This document shows positions 7,352 through 13,753 of a DNA stretch of 37,690 bases, in pieces (position 1 is the stretch's first letter; each line of letters begins with the position of its first letter). A program made the translations under genes and the position numbers. Below the pieces are notes generated by a model. It was not told the DNA's origin. It saw nothing but the letters and a program-made list of their open reading frames with translations, and did no database searches. The DNA is from a virus, in the IMG/VR virus record IMGVR_UViG_3300024333_000012, positions 1-37,690 of that record. One strand, given 5' to 3'.

Positions 7352-8395
7352 CTAAACAAAAACCTTCAAGGCACTTGTAAGTCCTTTGTCTTTTTCAATG
7401 AAAATCAACGCCTGGCCGGGAAGTTCATATTTCGCTTTTATTTTTATCGCAAACATATTATATCCGATCAGGCAAGGGCAAGAAATCCAATATGCGGTAT
7501 GAATAAACTGATGCCAGTGCGCGAAAATATCCAAATATGCAACCTGTCCAGTATTCCATTCAGCAATAGCTTTATTTACCGGAATTGATATTCCCCCGAC
7601 ACCGCCCTGATATTTGACATAATCACCATGATGGCTCCTGATATTTTTACCGTAAATGTCCATCATGTTGAAATATCCCTCTGGTATGGAAAATGAAATC
7701 CCCGGCTCGGATTGTAAAATCCTGGATAAAATATGATACATCAGCCATTCATATGAATTTTCATTCCTTGTGCCGACCCGCATCTTATCAGTGGTCCGTC
7801 CGTGATTCCCGGTATCCCCTGCAATTATGATACTTTTAAATCCCCCCTCTTTTGCCATAAACTTGATCCCGCCCGCGAGATAGTCCATGACAAGTAAAAT
7901 TGTCTGTGTCGGATGAAGGGCATTTGATTCAACAAATTCCTCATGTATGAACCCCGTCATTATATCGCCTTTTATATTAATAATCAAATTGTCAATTTTG
8001 GTCAATTTTCTCCATAAATTTATCAATATCATCGCGTTTCTAAATGTATTTTTAACTCGCTTATCCAGTATTTTTAGATTGAATTCATTGAGATTATTTA
8101 CTTTCCTCGGATCAACCGTTTCCTCGGCGTGCCAGTCGCTCAAGGTTAAAATGGCCGTTGTCTCTGATTTACCACTTTTCTGTTCCGGCTCAATGGTTAT
8201 CGTTTGATGCAGTTGATGTAAATTTGCCACAACCTCAAGCTCTTTTTCCTTCTCAATAACAAGGTCTTGATAGTATTTTAAAAGTTTTTTTAACTCTCTC
8301 GTCTGCCCCTGGCCGGCGCGGATCATCTCCTCAAGTTTCGCCATGTCCTTCTGTTCTTTTGTCAGTTCCGGTCCAACCTCATTTAGATTTATCAT
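7352..8395 (-). CDS. Calcineurin-like metallophosphoesterase
   Basis: A 347-residue protein with the full two-metal phosphoesterase signature: DWH (87-89), KGD (142-144), GNHGR (196-200), SHHGD (254-258) and FAHWH (291-295). Residues 10-60 form a basic/acidic coiled coil that probably makes it oligomeric or binds a partner. Family members hydrolyse phosphodiesters in DNA, RNA or nucleotides; similar phage proteins resemble the SbcD-like or DNA-repair type, but no helicase or Rad50-like partner gene is nearby. The start overlaps the upstream gene by 17 nt. No regulation is visible. Confidence 0.8.
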   Translation of the reverse strand: MINLNEVGPELTKEQKDMAKLEEMIRAGQGQTRELKKLLKYYQDLVIEKEKELEVVANLHQLHQTITIEPEQKSGKSETTAILTLSDWHAEETVDPRKVNNLNEFNLKILDKRVKNTFRNAMILINLWRKLTKIDNLIINIKGDIMTGFIHEEFVESNALHPTQTILLVMDYLAGGIKFMAKEGGFKSIIIAGDTGNHGRTTDKMRVGTRNENSYEWLMYHILSRILQSEPGISFSIPEGYFNMMDIYGKNIRSHHGDYVKYQGGVGGISIPVNKAIAEWNTGQVAYLDIFAHWHQFIHTAYWISCPCLIGYNMFAIKIKAKYELPGQALIFIEKDKGLTSALKVFV

Positions 8396-8648
8396 TTTGT
8401 TTCCTCTTCTTTGCGGTGGCAGGGTTTACAACAACCGTCAAAGTTTTCCCGGACCCCGTTAATATTCGTATGGTGGCATTGAAATGTTTGGCTACATCTG
8501 CGATGGTATGAGGATCAACGTGGAACTGTTCTGCAAGTTCAATATAAGTATATGCAATATCTTCAGGAATTTTATTTAGAAATTCCCGGATCAAATCAGA
8601 CTTTGAACCGTTTATTACTTTTACAGTATCATCAAATTTAATCGGCAT
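8379..8648 (-). CDS. Small HTH-like protein
   Basis: An 89-residue protein. The central part (IAYTYIELAEQFHVDPHTIA) has the spacing of a helix-turn-helix, followed by a basic C-terminus (AKKRKQNDKSK). It overlaps the phosphoesterase start, so it is probably co-translated and may bind DNA alongside it. No named family is recognised. Confidence 0.55.
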   Translation of the reverse strand: MPIKFDDTVKVINGSKSDLIREFLNKIPEDIAYTYIELAEQFHVDPHTIADVAKHFNATIRILTGSGKTLTVVVNPATAKKRKQNDKSK

Positions 8649-8658
8649 ATTTCATCCC

Positions 8659-9072
8659 CTATTTTATTCTCTCTTTGTGTGCTTTTCCCCTCCGCTCTAT
8701 TGCAAGGCATTTTTTCAGTGCGGCGATCATTGGTTTTGGATTATTGTGATATGTAAACTGATGATACAAAGAAGGACGTTCCATGACCGGTTCATTACAT
8801 CGAGTATCGTGTAGTTTGAACAACGGACAGTCTTCACAATCTCCACCATATATTCGGCATAGCGCACACGTCCTTGAATCTATCGGAAGCCCATCGTATG
8901 GGCGGTCGGTTGTATATAATACAGTAAGGTTATTTATTAAACAGTCATGCCTCCCCAGATTTTCGGGCAAAAGTCCAATCCATTTTCTTAAAGAGTGTGC
9001 AATTGCATCCTGTTTTTTAACCCTGTTGGCAGAGATTGGATAAAATTCTTTTTTCCAAGTTTTCAGGCTCAT
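8659..9072 (-). CDS. Cysteine-rich phage protein
   Basis: A 137-residue protein with a textbook AAGGAGG ribosome site. A cluster of cysteines (TCALCRIYGGDCEDCPLFKL and a further Cys nine residues on) suggests one zinc or iron site. The C-terminal NPKPMIAALKKCLAIE helix is conserved-looking. Similar CxxC...CxxCPL proteins are frequent in phage small-gene regions, with no known function. It follows the structured intergenic region 9073-9288. Confidence 0.6.
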   Translation of the reverse strand: MSLKTWKKEFYPISANRVKKQDAIAHSLRKWIGLLPENLGRHDCLINNLTVLYTTDRPYDGLPIDSRTCALCRIYGGDCEDCPLFKLHDTRCNEPVMERPSLYHQFTYHNNPKPMIAALKKCLAIERRGKAHKERIK

Positions 9073-9098
9073 TGGTTAATCCTCCTTTTTAAAATAAG

Positions 9099-9236
9099 GG
9101 AACACCTGCGATGTCTTTTTACGGTCTATTTACCAACCTTGCCAGGGTGCTTAATTGCCCTCATCGCTGGGCCAGTAGCCATAAGCCGGATTTCTCCGCG
9201 ATGTTGGCATATCGTACTGTTTAGCATAGGTGTTCC
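9099..9236 (-). repeat. Inverted-repeat-bounded intergenic element A
   Basis: GGAACACCT at 9099-9107 pairs perfectly with AGGTGTTCC at 9228-9236. The 120-nt interior, read on the minus strand, holds a small hairpin (CGGAGAAATCCG) and two copies of CATCGC that could each pair with one GCGATG, giving mutually exclusive folds. It may be a structured RNA or regulatory leader for the gene at 9072. It resembles no RNA family I can name. Confidence 0.35.
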
Positions 9237-9242
9237 TTTCAT
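9126..9242 (-). CDS. Possible 38-residue peptide inside an inverted-repeat element
   Basis: The ATG at 9242 is followed by an open frame ending in TAG; a second in-frame ATG (9227) lies directly after the left stem of the inverted repeat 9099-9107/9228-9236. The peptide is basic, with a single Cys-His pair (ICQHRGEIRL) and MATGPAMRAIKHPG. GGAGG is only 1 nt from the first ATG, but AGGA is well placed for the second. It may be a tiny gene or only the translatable part of a structured RNA. Confidence 0.3.
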   Translation of the reverse strand: MKGTPMLNSTICQHRGEIRLMATGPAMRAIKHPGKVGK

Positions 9243-9288
9243 GCCTCCCCGTAGTTCTTTTTGAAGTATTCTGGATTGATGTACCACT

Positions 9289-9501
9289 TTAGAATAATTC
9301 TGGTTTCTCCGAATCTTCGCTTATATATTTGATTGCCGTGTAACTGTTGGATTCAGAATAAACCATTGTCACTGATATTGTTTTTTCGTGCCAACATTTA
9401 ATACACCTAATCACGGTTTCGCAATTTCTGCATACAATTTCAAAAAAATTGACCGCACCACACGCGGAACATTTTCTATTCCCCTCGATAGTAATAAACA
9501 T
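9289..9501 (-). CDS. Small zinc-ribbon protein
   Basis: The ATG at 9501 has GGAGG 4 nt upstream and gives 70 residues. Two Cys pairs (CSACG and CRNC, then CIKC) make a zinc-ribbon-like knuckle. A longer open frame to 9648 would run through the neighbouring gene and is rejected. The role is probably nucleic-acid or protein binding, without a named family. Confidence 0.6.
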   Translation of the reverse strand: MFITIEGNRKCSACGAVNFFEIVCRNCETVIRCIKCWHEKTISVTMVYSESNSYTAIKYISEDSEKPELF

Positions 9502-9523
9502 AAAACCTCCCAACGTATCGCAG

Positions 9524-9751
9524 TTAATTCCCCCTTTGGGTAGCCTTACGTGCCACTTTCCGCTTTGGTGCATCTTTTGAGGCGTAATGGATGCAACAGA
9601 AATTTTGGCCGAAAAGCAAATACCCATCAAATGGAAAACCAGAAACATATCCTATTGAATTTATTTTTAAATGGTTAAAAACAACGGCATTGCATTCGCC
9701 ATACGAATATCCGGTTTTAGACCAGTGCTTGCACGTTTTGCAGGTGTTCAC
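9524..9751 (-). CDS. Small cysteine-rich phage protein
   Basis: A 75-residue protein from a GTG start with GGGAGGGG upstream and a GTGA overlap with the preceding short gene. It opens NTCKTCKHW and has GEC and FCCIHY further on, the usual pattern of small phage zinc proteins (CxxC-x-W ... GxC ... CxH). The C-terminus is basic (KRKVARKATQRG). Function unknown. Confidence 0.6.
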   Translation of the reverse strand: MNTCKTCKHWSKTGYSYGECNAVVFNHLKINSIGYVSGFPFDGYLLFGQNFCCIHYASKDAPKRKVARKATQRGN

Positions 9752-9927
9752 TTTTCCCCTCCCATCTGCACTCCGTTTTTTCCAGGGAGTTCATGCACCC
9801 TAAAATCAATCTGACGTGTGCAATCTCGCGCAGTAAGCCATTCCCAATGGTCTTGGGCTTCTTCCAAAGACGTGAGCCTTTCAGGTTCAAAAACCCCACG
9901 CATCCTCCTCCGTTCATTTGCTGGCAT
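9748..9927 (-). CDS. Hypothetical 59-residue protein
   Basis: Two frames are open here. I choose the one from the ATG at 9927, with GGAGG exactly 7 nt upstream and a TGA that overlaps the next start as GTGA. The product (MPANERRRMRGVFEP..., then SLEEAQDHWEWLTARDC) is a charged, helix-forming, protein-like sequence. The competing 71-residue frame (9717-9932) starts at a GTG, overlaps the next gene by 35 nt and looks like a shadow. No family is recognised. Confidence 0.55.
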   Translation of the reverse strand: MPANERRRMRGVFEPERLTSLEEAQDHWEWLTARDCTRQIDFRVHELPGKNGVQMGGEK

Positions 9928-9949
9928 TCCACGACCTCCTTAATAGGTT

Positions 9950-10186
9950 TTACGGCCTATCTTTTAAATCGCATTTATCACATGAAATTGGAATCATCGG
10001 AGCCATAATATCTTGACATTCAAGATATGCATCATTTGCTATAGTCTCAAATATATTATTCAATAGTATGTCTTTGTCGAATTCCTTTATATTTGATGTA
10101 CAAATAGTTTTGACTACTTCTATGTATTCCCATCCCCTAATTTTTGAATACATCCTTTGAAATTCAGTCAATTTTCTTTTTCTCAT
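9950..10186 (-). CDS. Hypothetical 78-residue protein
   Basis: The ATG at 10186 follows GAGGGG and overlaps the upstream small frame as ATGA. The protein starts basic (MRKRKLTEFQRMYSKIRGW), continues as an amphipathic helical region and ends with CDKCDLKDRP, half of a possible metal site. The longer open frame to 10249 lacks a better start. No family is recognised. Confidence 0.5.
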   Translation of the reverse strand: MRKRKLTEFQRMYSKIRGWEYIEVVKTICTSNIKEFDKDILLNNIFETIANDAYLECQDIMAPMIPISCDKCDLKDRP

Positions 10187-10314
10187 TTTAATCCCCTCGG
10201 ATTTGATTGGTTTGAAATTCTGTGCGTAAGCAGGATTCGATACCTGCACTCACCACGACCGGGCATCGGTGAGACCGCTTTCGGCCCATTTGTCCAGTCC
10301 ATTCTCGCGTACAT
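10183..10314 (-). CDS. Possible 43-residue peptide in a structured gap
   Basis: The frame fills the gap between two coupled genes; its TGA overlaps the next ATG (ATGA), the same coupling used throughout this operon. The start region is weak: no good ribosome site precedes the ATG, and in-frame GTGs lie 4-5 codons upstream. The same DNA also folds well on paper: a T-arm-like hairpin GCAGG-8 nt-CCTGC at 10230-10247, CTCACC/GGTGAG, and CCG-AAAG-CGG. Peptide gene and RNA element are both possible. Confidence 0.3.
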   Translation of the reverse strand: MYARMDWTNGPKAVSPMPGRGECRYRILLTHRISNQSNPRGLK

Positions 10315-10330
10315 TTCTTCTGTCACCACG

Positions 10331-10528
10331 CTAATCACAATTTACCAAACAATGGTATATCAATCCCTGCTCTATCGAAAACCACAAATCAAGGCATCGA
10401 ATATGTACAATCTCACACCTGACATTCATCCCCTCTTGAGTTCCATCTATCGGGATGAGCGTACATTCAGCATCCTCATTCGTGCCACAGATCAGGCACT
10501 TGCTTGCAACAGTCTCACTCCACTTCAT
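10331..10528 (-). CDS. Small zinc-binding-like protein
   Basis: A 65-residue protein with a strong GGAGG site and an ATGA overlap with the upstream gene. The pattern is CLICG, then C-E-I-V-H-x-x-C (CEIVHIRCLDLWF) with a last Cys near the end, resembling a small treble-clef or ribbon module found in phage small-gene arrays. Function unknown. Confidence 0.6.
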   Translation of the reverse strand: MKWSETVASKCLICGTNEDAECTLIPIDGTQEGMNVRCEIVHIRCLDLWFSIEQGLIYHCLVNCD

Positions 10529-10866
10529 TTCGTCCTCCTTTCAATCCAATCAAAAAATCCCTCTACTGTAGGCTGTTTATGTACAAATTTAAAAAATACT
10601 TCATTTGAATCTGCGTAGCATTCAGCCTTATATTGTTTCCATAACTCAACTAATTCAATTTTCCAGTCCTGCTCTGGTATAAATTCGGTTCCATCTGATT
10701 TCCAAACAGGGTAAATAAAACGGAGTGGAATCATTTTAACGGTGCTGTTCACAATAAGGCTGTCTGTTTTTGAAATCTCATGCCATCACAAAATATTATC
10801 CGCCGTTGTCTCGTTTGCTTGAGCAAACAGCAGGACAGGGAAAAGGATTAATAACAAGGTTTTCAT
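10525..10866 (-). pseudogene. Secreted protein gene interrupted by an in-frame TGA
   Basis: The ATG at 10866 overlaps the upstream lipoprotein stop as ATGA and opens a clear Sec signal peptide (MKTLLLILFPVLLFAQA). After nine more codons the frame hits TGA (10788-10786), immediately before TGG, and then stays open in the same frame to 10525 (IPLRFIYPVWKSDGTEF, DWKIELVELWKQYK, FFDWIERR). Read through, it would be a 113-residue exported protein. Downstream starts at GTG 10752 or ATG 10734 lack ribosome sites and would lose the signal. Nonsense mutation is the simplest reading; an assembly error or readthrough is possible. Confidence 0.6.
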
Positions 10867-11516
10867 CTTACCCTCACAATCCACCAACCCTCCGCATCCG
10901 TTTGTCGCCATCCTGATTTATTATTATTCGCATCAACCGCCCTGACGCTCGGGACTATTTTCCCCAATGGTAGATCATGCAAGCGGAACCAACAGGCCGG
11001 ACGGAACGTTTTCAAGTCTGGTGTTGTTGCCCCGATGAACGTGTTTTCGACATCGTTCCACCGGTAGGCCACCTCGAAATAGGCGACCTGTTCAGGCTGA
11101 CCGTTCACATCACGCCAGTCATGCGTCCATGTAATATCGACCCAGTCCACGACAATGTTCTTAATAGTGAACGCACCCCACCGGATGCTATCGGGCGGTA
11201 TCGTGTCGGTCATCCAGGAGTGCAGGCTGTCAATCGCTTGTTGCATATTTTGCAATGACCGAGAAATCCTCTGTAGTTCACCGTAAAACCACCAAAGAGA
11301 ATCAAGAGGCCATGCTTCAAGCCGTGACAATCTGTCACGCATTAAACTATCCGCAATTTCAAGTTGTTCGATACGACCGAAAAGTGAATCCTGCTGAACG
11401 TCTACGCTGTCCATCTCGTTCCTGAACCAGTCCATATCACAATCCGCTCCCGGCGGCCCCTGTGGACCGGTGCAGGAAAGAGCCAACAGCAGTATCGGAA
11501 TTATTCGTTCGAACAT
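10863..11516 (-). CDS. Putative lipoprotein with coiled coil and FnIII-like domain
   Basis: The ATG at 11516 has GGGGG 4 nt upstream; the longer frame to 11714 overlaps the neighbour and is rejected. The 217-residue protein starts with a lipoprotein-type signal (MFERIIPILLLALSC), then a collagen-like GPQGPPG. A heptad-like helical region follows (DSVDVQQDSLFGRIEQLEIADSLM is its core), then a C-terminal beta domain with WVDITWTHDW and YFEVAYRW, like a fibronectin type III fold. It is probably anchored in an outer membrane. With the adjacent lipoprotein it may alter the lysogen surface (inference). Confidence 0.6.
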   Translation of the reverse strand: MFERIIPILLLALSCTGPQGPPGADCDMDWFRNEMDSVDVQQDSLFGRIEQLEIADSLMRDRLSRLEAWPLDSLWWFYGELQRISRSLQNMQQAIDSLHSWMTDTIPPDSIRWGAFTIKNIVVDWVDITWTHDWRDVNGQPEQVAYFEVAYRWNDVENTFIGATTPDLKTFRPACWFRLHDLPLGKIVPSVRAVDANNNKSGWRQTDAEGWWIVRVR

Positions 11517-11526
11517 TTGACCCCCA

Positions 11527-11928
11527 TTAATTGACTTTTTCAGCGTCAATGAAGTCATATCCAGTAAACTGCTTGCCGTGTTTTTTGCTGACGAGATAGT
11601 TTTCCTTGTAGTAGACAATAACGTTATCGCCTTTTGACAACACGCTCCATAGTCTTTTATTTCTGTCCCCGCCACCCTCAATAATAAATTTCCCGTGTTG
11701 ACACTTGAAAACAATCACGTATTTTTCCGGCACATAAACAGACCCCGAATGAAAAGAAATATTCCCGTCCATCCCCAAACCAACCCCCCCGGTAGAGCCG
11801 TGCATTGATGCTTGGTAAAAAGTATCCTCAACTGTTGCCGGTTCGGTCATTGTCTCGGACTGCGTTTGCTGTGGAAAATCACAGGAGCAAAGCAACAGCA
11901 ATGCCGCTATCCATTTTAGGCTATTCAT
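11527..11928 (-). CDS. Putative phage lipoprotein
   Basis: A 133-residue protein with a short lipoprotein signal (MNSLKWIAALLLLCSC). After a Thr/Glu-rich linker comes a beta-rich domain: KYVIVFKCQHGKFIIEG, LWSVLSKGDNVIVYYKE and TGYDFIDAEKV. That domain occurs, often without a signal, in many phages, and its function is unknown. It lies one nt after the TAA of the DnaJ-type gene and precedes a second lipoprotein. Confidence 0.6.
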   Translation of the reverse strand: MNSLKWIAALLLLCSCDFPQQTQSETMTEPATVEDTFYQASMHGSTGGVGLGMDGNISFHSGSVYVPEKYVIVFKCQHGKFIIEGGGDRNKRLWSVLSKGDNVIVYYKENYLVSKKHGKQFTGYDFIDAEKVN

Positions 11929-11929
11929 A

Positions 11930-12175
11930 TTAATTCCCTTTGTTTGTTTTGCCGGTTCCGTTGCATTCGGGACACTTTACAAAATGCCATCTGTCTTCTG
12001 CGTGACTTTTGTTTTCCGCTTCAAGCCAAAGTGAGCGGAATGGCTCTTCTGTATCGCTTTCATGAATAGGAACCCGTCCGGTTCCTTCGCATTGCCCATC
12101 GCACATGGTTTCCGGATCTGGCGGTTTAATCCCAAGTGCTTTGTACCTGTCTGTAAATTCATAAAACTTATTCAT
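11930..12175 (-). CDS. Small protein with DnaJ-type CxxCxGxG zinc repeats
   Basis: An 81-residue protein with a GGAGG site. Two half-motifs, CDGQCEGTG near residue 25 and CPECNGTGK near the end, match the CxxCxGxG units that bind one zinc in DnaJ and in many small phage proteins. No J domain is present, so it is not a cochaperone by itself. Its ATG overlaps a 28-codon frame upstream as ATGA. Confidence 0.65.
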   Translation of the reverse strand: MNKFYEFTDRYKALGIKPPDPETMCDGQCEGTGRVPIHESDTEEPFRSLWLEAENKSHAEDRWHFVKCPECNGTGKTNKGN

Positions 12176-12314
12176 ATCCCATCCTCCTTCGTTATCAGAA
12201 CCACAGGCCGGGATCCCCCACTCCGGCTACCCTCTCTGACGTTCCCGCAGCGTTGCATTAGTGCCATCGGCCCCGCGGACACTTACCATGCGCTGACGCG
12301 CATCTGTGGCTCAT
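12172..12314 (-). other. Element B: two tiny tiled frames plus a closed stem-loop structure
   Basis: The gap between two genes is exactly tiled by two tiny frames: an 18-codon frame from an ATG at 12314 (TAATG overlap), then a 28-codon frame from 12258 (TAATG overlap) that ends on the next gene's start (ATGA). The same DNA has a 9-bp stem 12198-12206/12304-12312 (one G-U pair) enclosing a perfect hairpin ATGCGC-TGAC-GCGCAT (12288-12303) and a GCCGG/CCGGC hairpin. It is more GC-rich than its surroundings. Leader peptides, a structured RNA, or both are possible. Confidence 0.35.
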
Positions 12315-12511
12315 TAAATGAATCCCTCAAATAGCATTTTTGTGCGACCGCATTTTGAACAAGTTGCATTCGGACAATCTTTTAAGCCATTGCCGTCCAC
12401 ATATATGCTTGCATCTGCCCTAACGAATCTCCCGCATTTTTCACACACCGGAACAAATGTTGCCCCGTCCTCATACTGCGCTCTGCGGAAATTTTCGTAT
12501 TCGTTAGACAT
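12314..12511 (-). CDS. Small zinc-ribbon protein
   Basis: A 65-residue protein starting at an ATG that overlaps the Lar-like stop (TGATG); a GTG one codon upstream is possible. It has two clear zinc pairs, CEKCG and CSKCGRTKM, separated by about 27 residues including ASIYVDGNGLKDCPN, so a classic zinc-ribbon fold. The family is common in phage small-gene arrays. Confidence 0.6.
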   Translation of the reverse strand: MSNEYENFRRAQYEDGATFVPVCEKCGRFVRADASIYVDGNGLKDCPNATCSKCGRTKMLFEGFI

Positions 12512-12696
12512 CACTTTTCACCTTTCGGTCGTTCGTTCCACGCTTTTATGGCTGATTCTTTGTCATAGTACCAATCATCCCAAGCGTGCCCGTTTTTGCA
12601 TTTTACCCGAAACATACTCACACACAAACAACTTCTGGAATCCTTTCCAGACTCAATGTCTGCTCCGCATCTCGGACACGGCAATGGCTTGGTCAT
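12511..12696 (-). CDS. Lar-like restriction alleviation protein
   Basis: A 61-residue zinc-ribbon protein with CPRCG at the start, a second Cys pair (SCLC ... VKCKNGH) and the tail ESAIKAWNERP. The CP-x-CG ... C-x-NGH ... AI-x-AWN-x-R pattern matches the Lar/phage zinc-ribbon family; its Rac-prophage member Lar eases type I restriction by changing modification. Most family members are untested, so the function here is only suggested. The ATG overlaps the upstream stop. Confidence 0.65.
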   Translation of the reverse strand: MTKPLPCPRCGADIESGKDSRSCLCVSMFRVKCKNGHAWDDWYYDKESAIKAWNERPKGEK

Positions 12697-12875
12697 TTCA
12701 GCTCCCTGTTAATGGTGACTTTTCCGTATGAATCGCTACGGAATGTTTCTGACCGGCCCTCATATTGCAGTAGTAGGTGATCGAATACCTCCTCTAATGT
12801 ATTATATACTCTGGTGAATATACTATCTTCGATTATGTACCCATTTGTTACTTTCTTGATTATAATATTGTCCAT
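12693..12875 (-). CDS. Hypothetical 60-residue phage protein
   Basis: An ATG with AGGAGG upstream and an ATGA overlap with the Lar-like gene. The sequence (NTLEEVFDHLLLQYEGRS, then GDSYGKVTI-like SDSYGKVTI) resembles a small conserved phage protein of unknown role. No cysteines or membrane segment are seen. Confidence 0.55.
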   Translation of the reverse strand: MDNIIIKKVTNGYIIEDSIFTRVYNTLEEVFDHLLLQYEGRSETFRSDSYGKVTINRELK

Positions 12876-12897
12876 CTTCTATCCTCCTTTCGGTCGC

Positions 12898-13113
12898 TTA
12901 TCTCGTGTTGCTTTCGCCCAGCACCCCTTTAGGCCAAATCCAAATACTACATGACCAAAACAGCCAGCCAAAACCAAAACAGAACACTATCGGCTCCCCA
13001 TCATCTCCCCTGTTATGAAACAAATTGCAAAATGGAAATATTTCAAATTGCCAACCGTCTAACTTACCATTGATCTGATATATTTGATACGCGCCCTTTA
13101 TGTTAATTTTCAT
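12898..13113 (-). CDS. Hypothetical 71-residue protein, aromatic-rich C-terminus
   Basis: An ATG with GGAGG upstream. The product opens with a beta-rich half (MKINIKGAYQIYQINGKLDG) and ends in a Trp/Phe-rich stretch (FGFGWLFWSCSIWIWPKG) that could insert in or lie on a membrane. No family is recognised. Confidence 0.5.
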   Translation of the reverse strand: MKINIKGAYQIYQINGKLDGWQFEIFPFCNLFHNRGDDGEPIVFCFGFGWLFWSCSIWIWPKGVLGESNTR

Positions 13114-13126
13114 TTCTCGGCCTCCT

Positions 13127-13420
13127 TCATTCTGTCTTTCGGCCTGCCTGCGGATCAGCGGTCTGTTCTATTACACGCAATCTGTAATATTCATTCTTAG
13201 CGTCATCAAAAGATTTTTTGATGCCGTGCTGTTCGGTATAATGACCACCATCTTTGTGAATGATAGCCAGTAAATCACGGAGTTTTTGTTCGTAGTCAAA
13301 TGTCTGCGGATCAGCAACTACCTTAATAAAAAAATTGCAATGATCCGCTCCGTTACGTGAATGACTGAATCTACATTCATTGAAAAATTTACAAGTGGTG
13401 CATTCTTCTATCTTCCGCAT
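13127..13420 (-). CDS. Small phage protein with CxxC-FF-C metal motif
   Basis: A 97-residue protein. The N-terminus ECTTCKFFNECRF with DHCNFF a few residues later is a frequent phage zinc motif. The C-terminal half (RDLLAIIHKDGGHYTEQHG, then KSFDDAKNEYYRL) is a second conserved-looking module often found alone. The two halves therefore look like a fusion. Function unknown; a GGTTG-type weak ribosome site precedes the ATG. Confidence 0.6.
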   Translation of the reverse strand: MRKIEECTTCKFFNECRFSHSRNGADHCNFFIKVVADPQTFDYEQKLRDLLAIIHKDGGHYTEQHGIKKSFDDAKNEYYRLRVIEQTADPQAGRKTE

Positions 13421-13436
13421 AACAACCTCCGCTTAA

Positions 13437-13640
13437 CTAAAATCTCAAATCTTCTCGTCCATTTATAAAGTTGTCCAGTTCTGTTTCTGTTGTTCGGTGT
13501 ACCTGCGGATCGGATGTGTCGGACAAAACTTCAACTTGTATCTTTTGGTCTCCGTGACACCAATAACTCAATAATTCCTTTATGCGAAAACAGTTGTAGG
13601 TGAGTTCTGGTGCCTGAATTTCCACTATTATCTTCCGCAT
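13437..13640 (-). CDS. Hypothetical 67-residue protein
   Basis: An ATG with GGGAGG upstream. The protein begins with a strand (MRKIIVEIQAPELTYNCF) and is otherwise acidic, with no recognised domain. It follows the structured element C, whose 3' arm ends about 20 nt upstream of the ribosome site, so the element may influence its expression. Confidence 0.5.
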   Translation of the reverse strand: MRKIIVEIQAPELTYNCFRIKELLSYWCHGDQKIQVEVLSDTSDPQVHRTTETELDNFINGREDLRF

Positions 13641-13660
13641 GGCGGCCTCCCTTTAATTTG

Positions 13661-13753
13661 GAACGGAGCGCAGGTACAGACCCCTACTATGCACGTCTGC
13701 CGATGATCTTGTTATCTGTACTTTCTGTCGACATAGGCTCTGCGCTCTCGTTC
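13661..13753 (-). repeat. Element C: stem-closed element with a predicted pseudoknot
   Basis: The ends 13661-13673 and 13740-13753 pair over 13 bp with a single bulged base. Inside, GTACAGA (13674-13680) pairs with TCTGTAC (13715-13721), and CTATG (13687-13691) pairs with CATAG (13732-13736). The two helices cross, which is the layout of an H-type pseudoknot. This amount of complementarity in 93 nt is unlikely by chance. A 22-codon frame from a TTG overlapping the upstream stop lies inside. It may be a non-coding RNA or translational switch for the gene at 13640. Confidence 0.45.

Noticed and set aside
9250-9360. A frame ending in KNYGEA just before the small peptide gene
   Set aside because: It reads like protein and even ends with an ATGA junction, but has no start codon of any usual kind and overlaps a better supported gene.
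9717-9932. A 71-residue minus frame from GTG
   Set aside because: The alternative frame from ATG 9927 has the optimal GGAGG spacing and ends exactly on the next start; the longer one overlaps the next gene by 35 nt.
10195-10320. A possible complete tRNA
   Set aside because: The T-arm-like hairpin has an 8-nt loop, no matching acceptor 5' strand is found, and no anticodon arm of normal size can be drawn.
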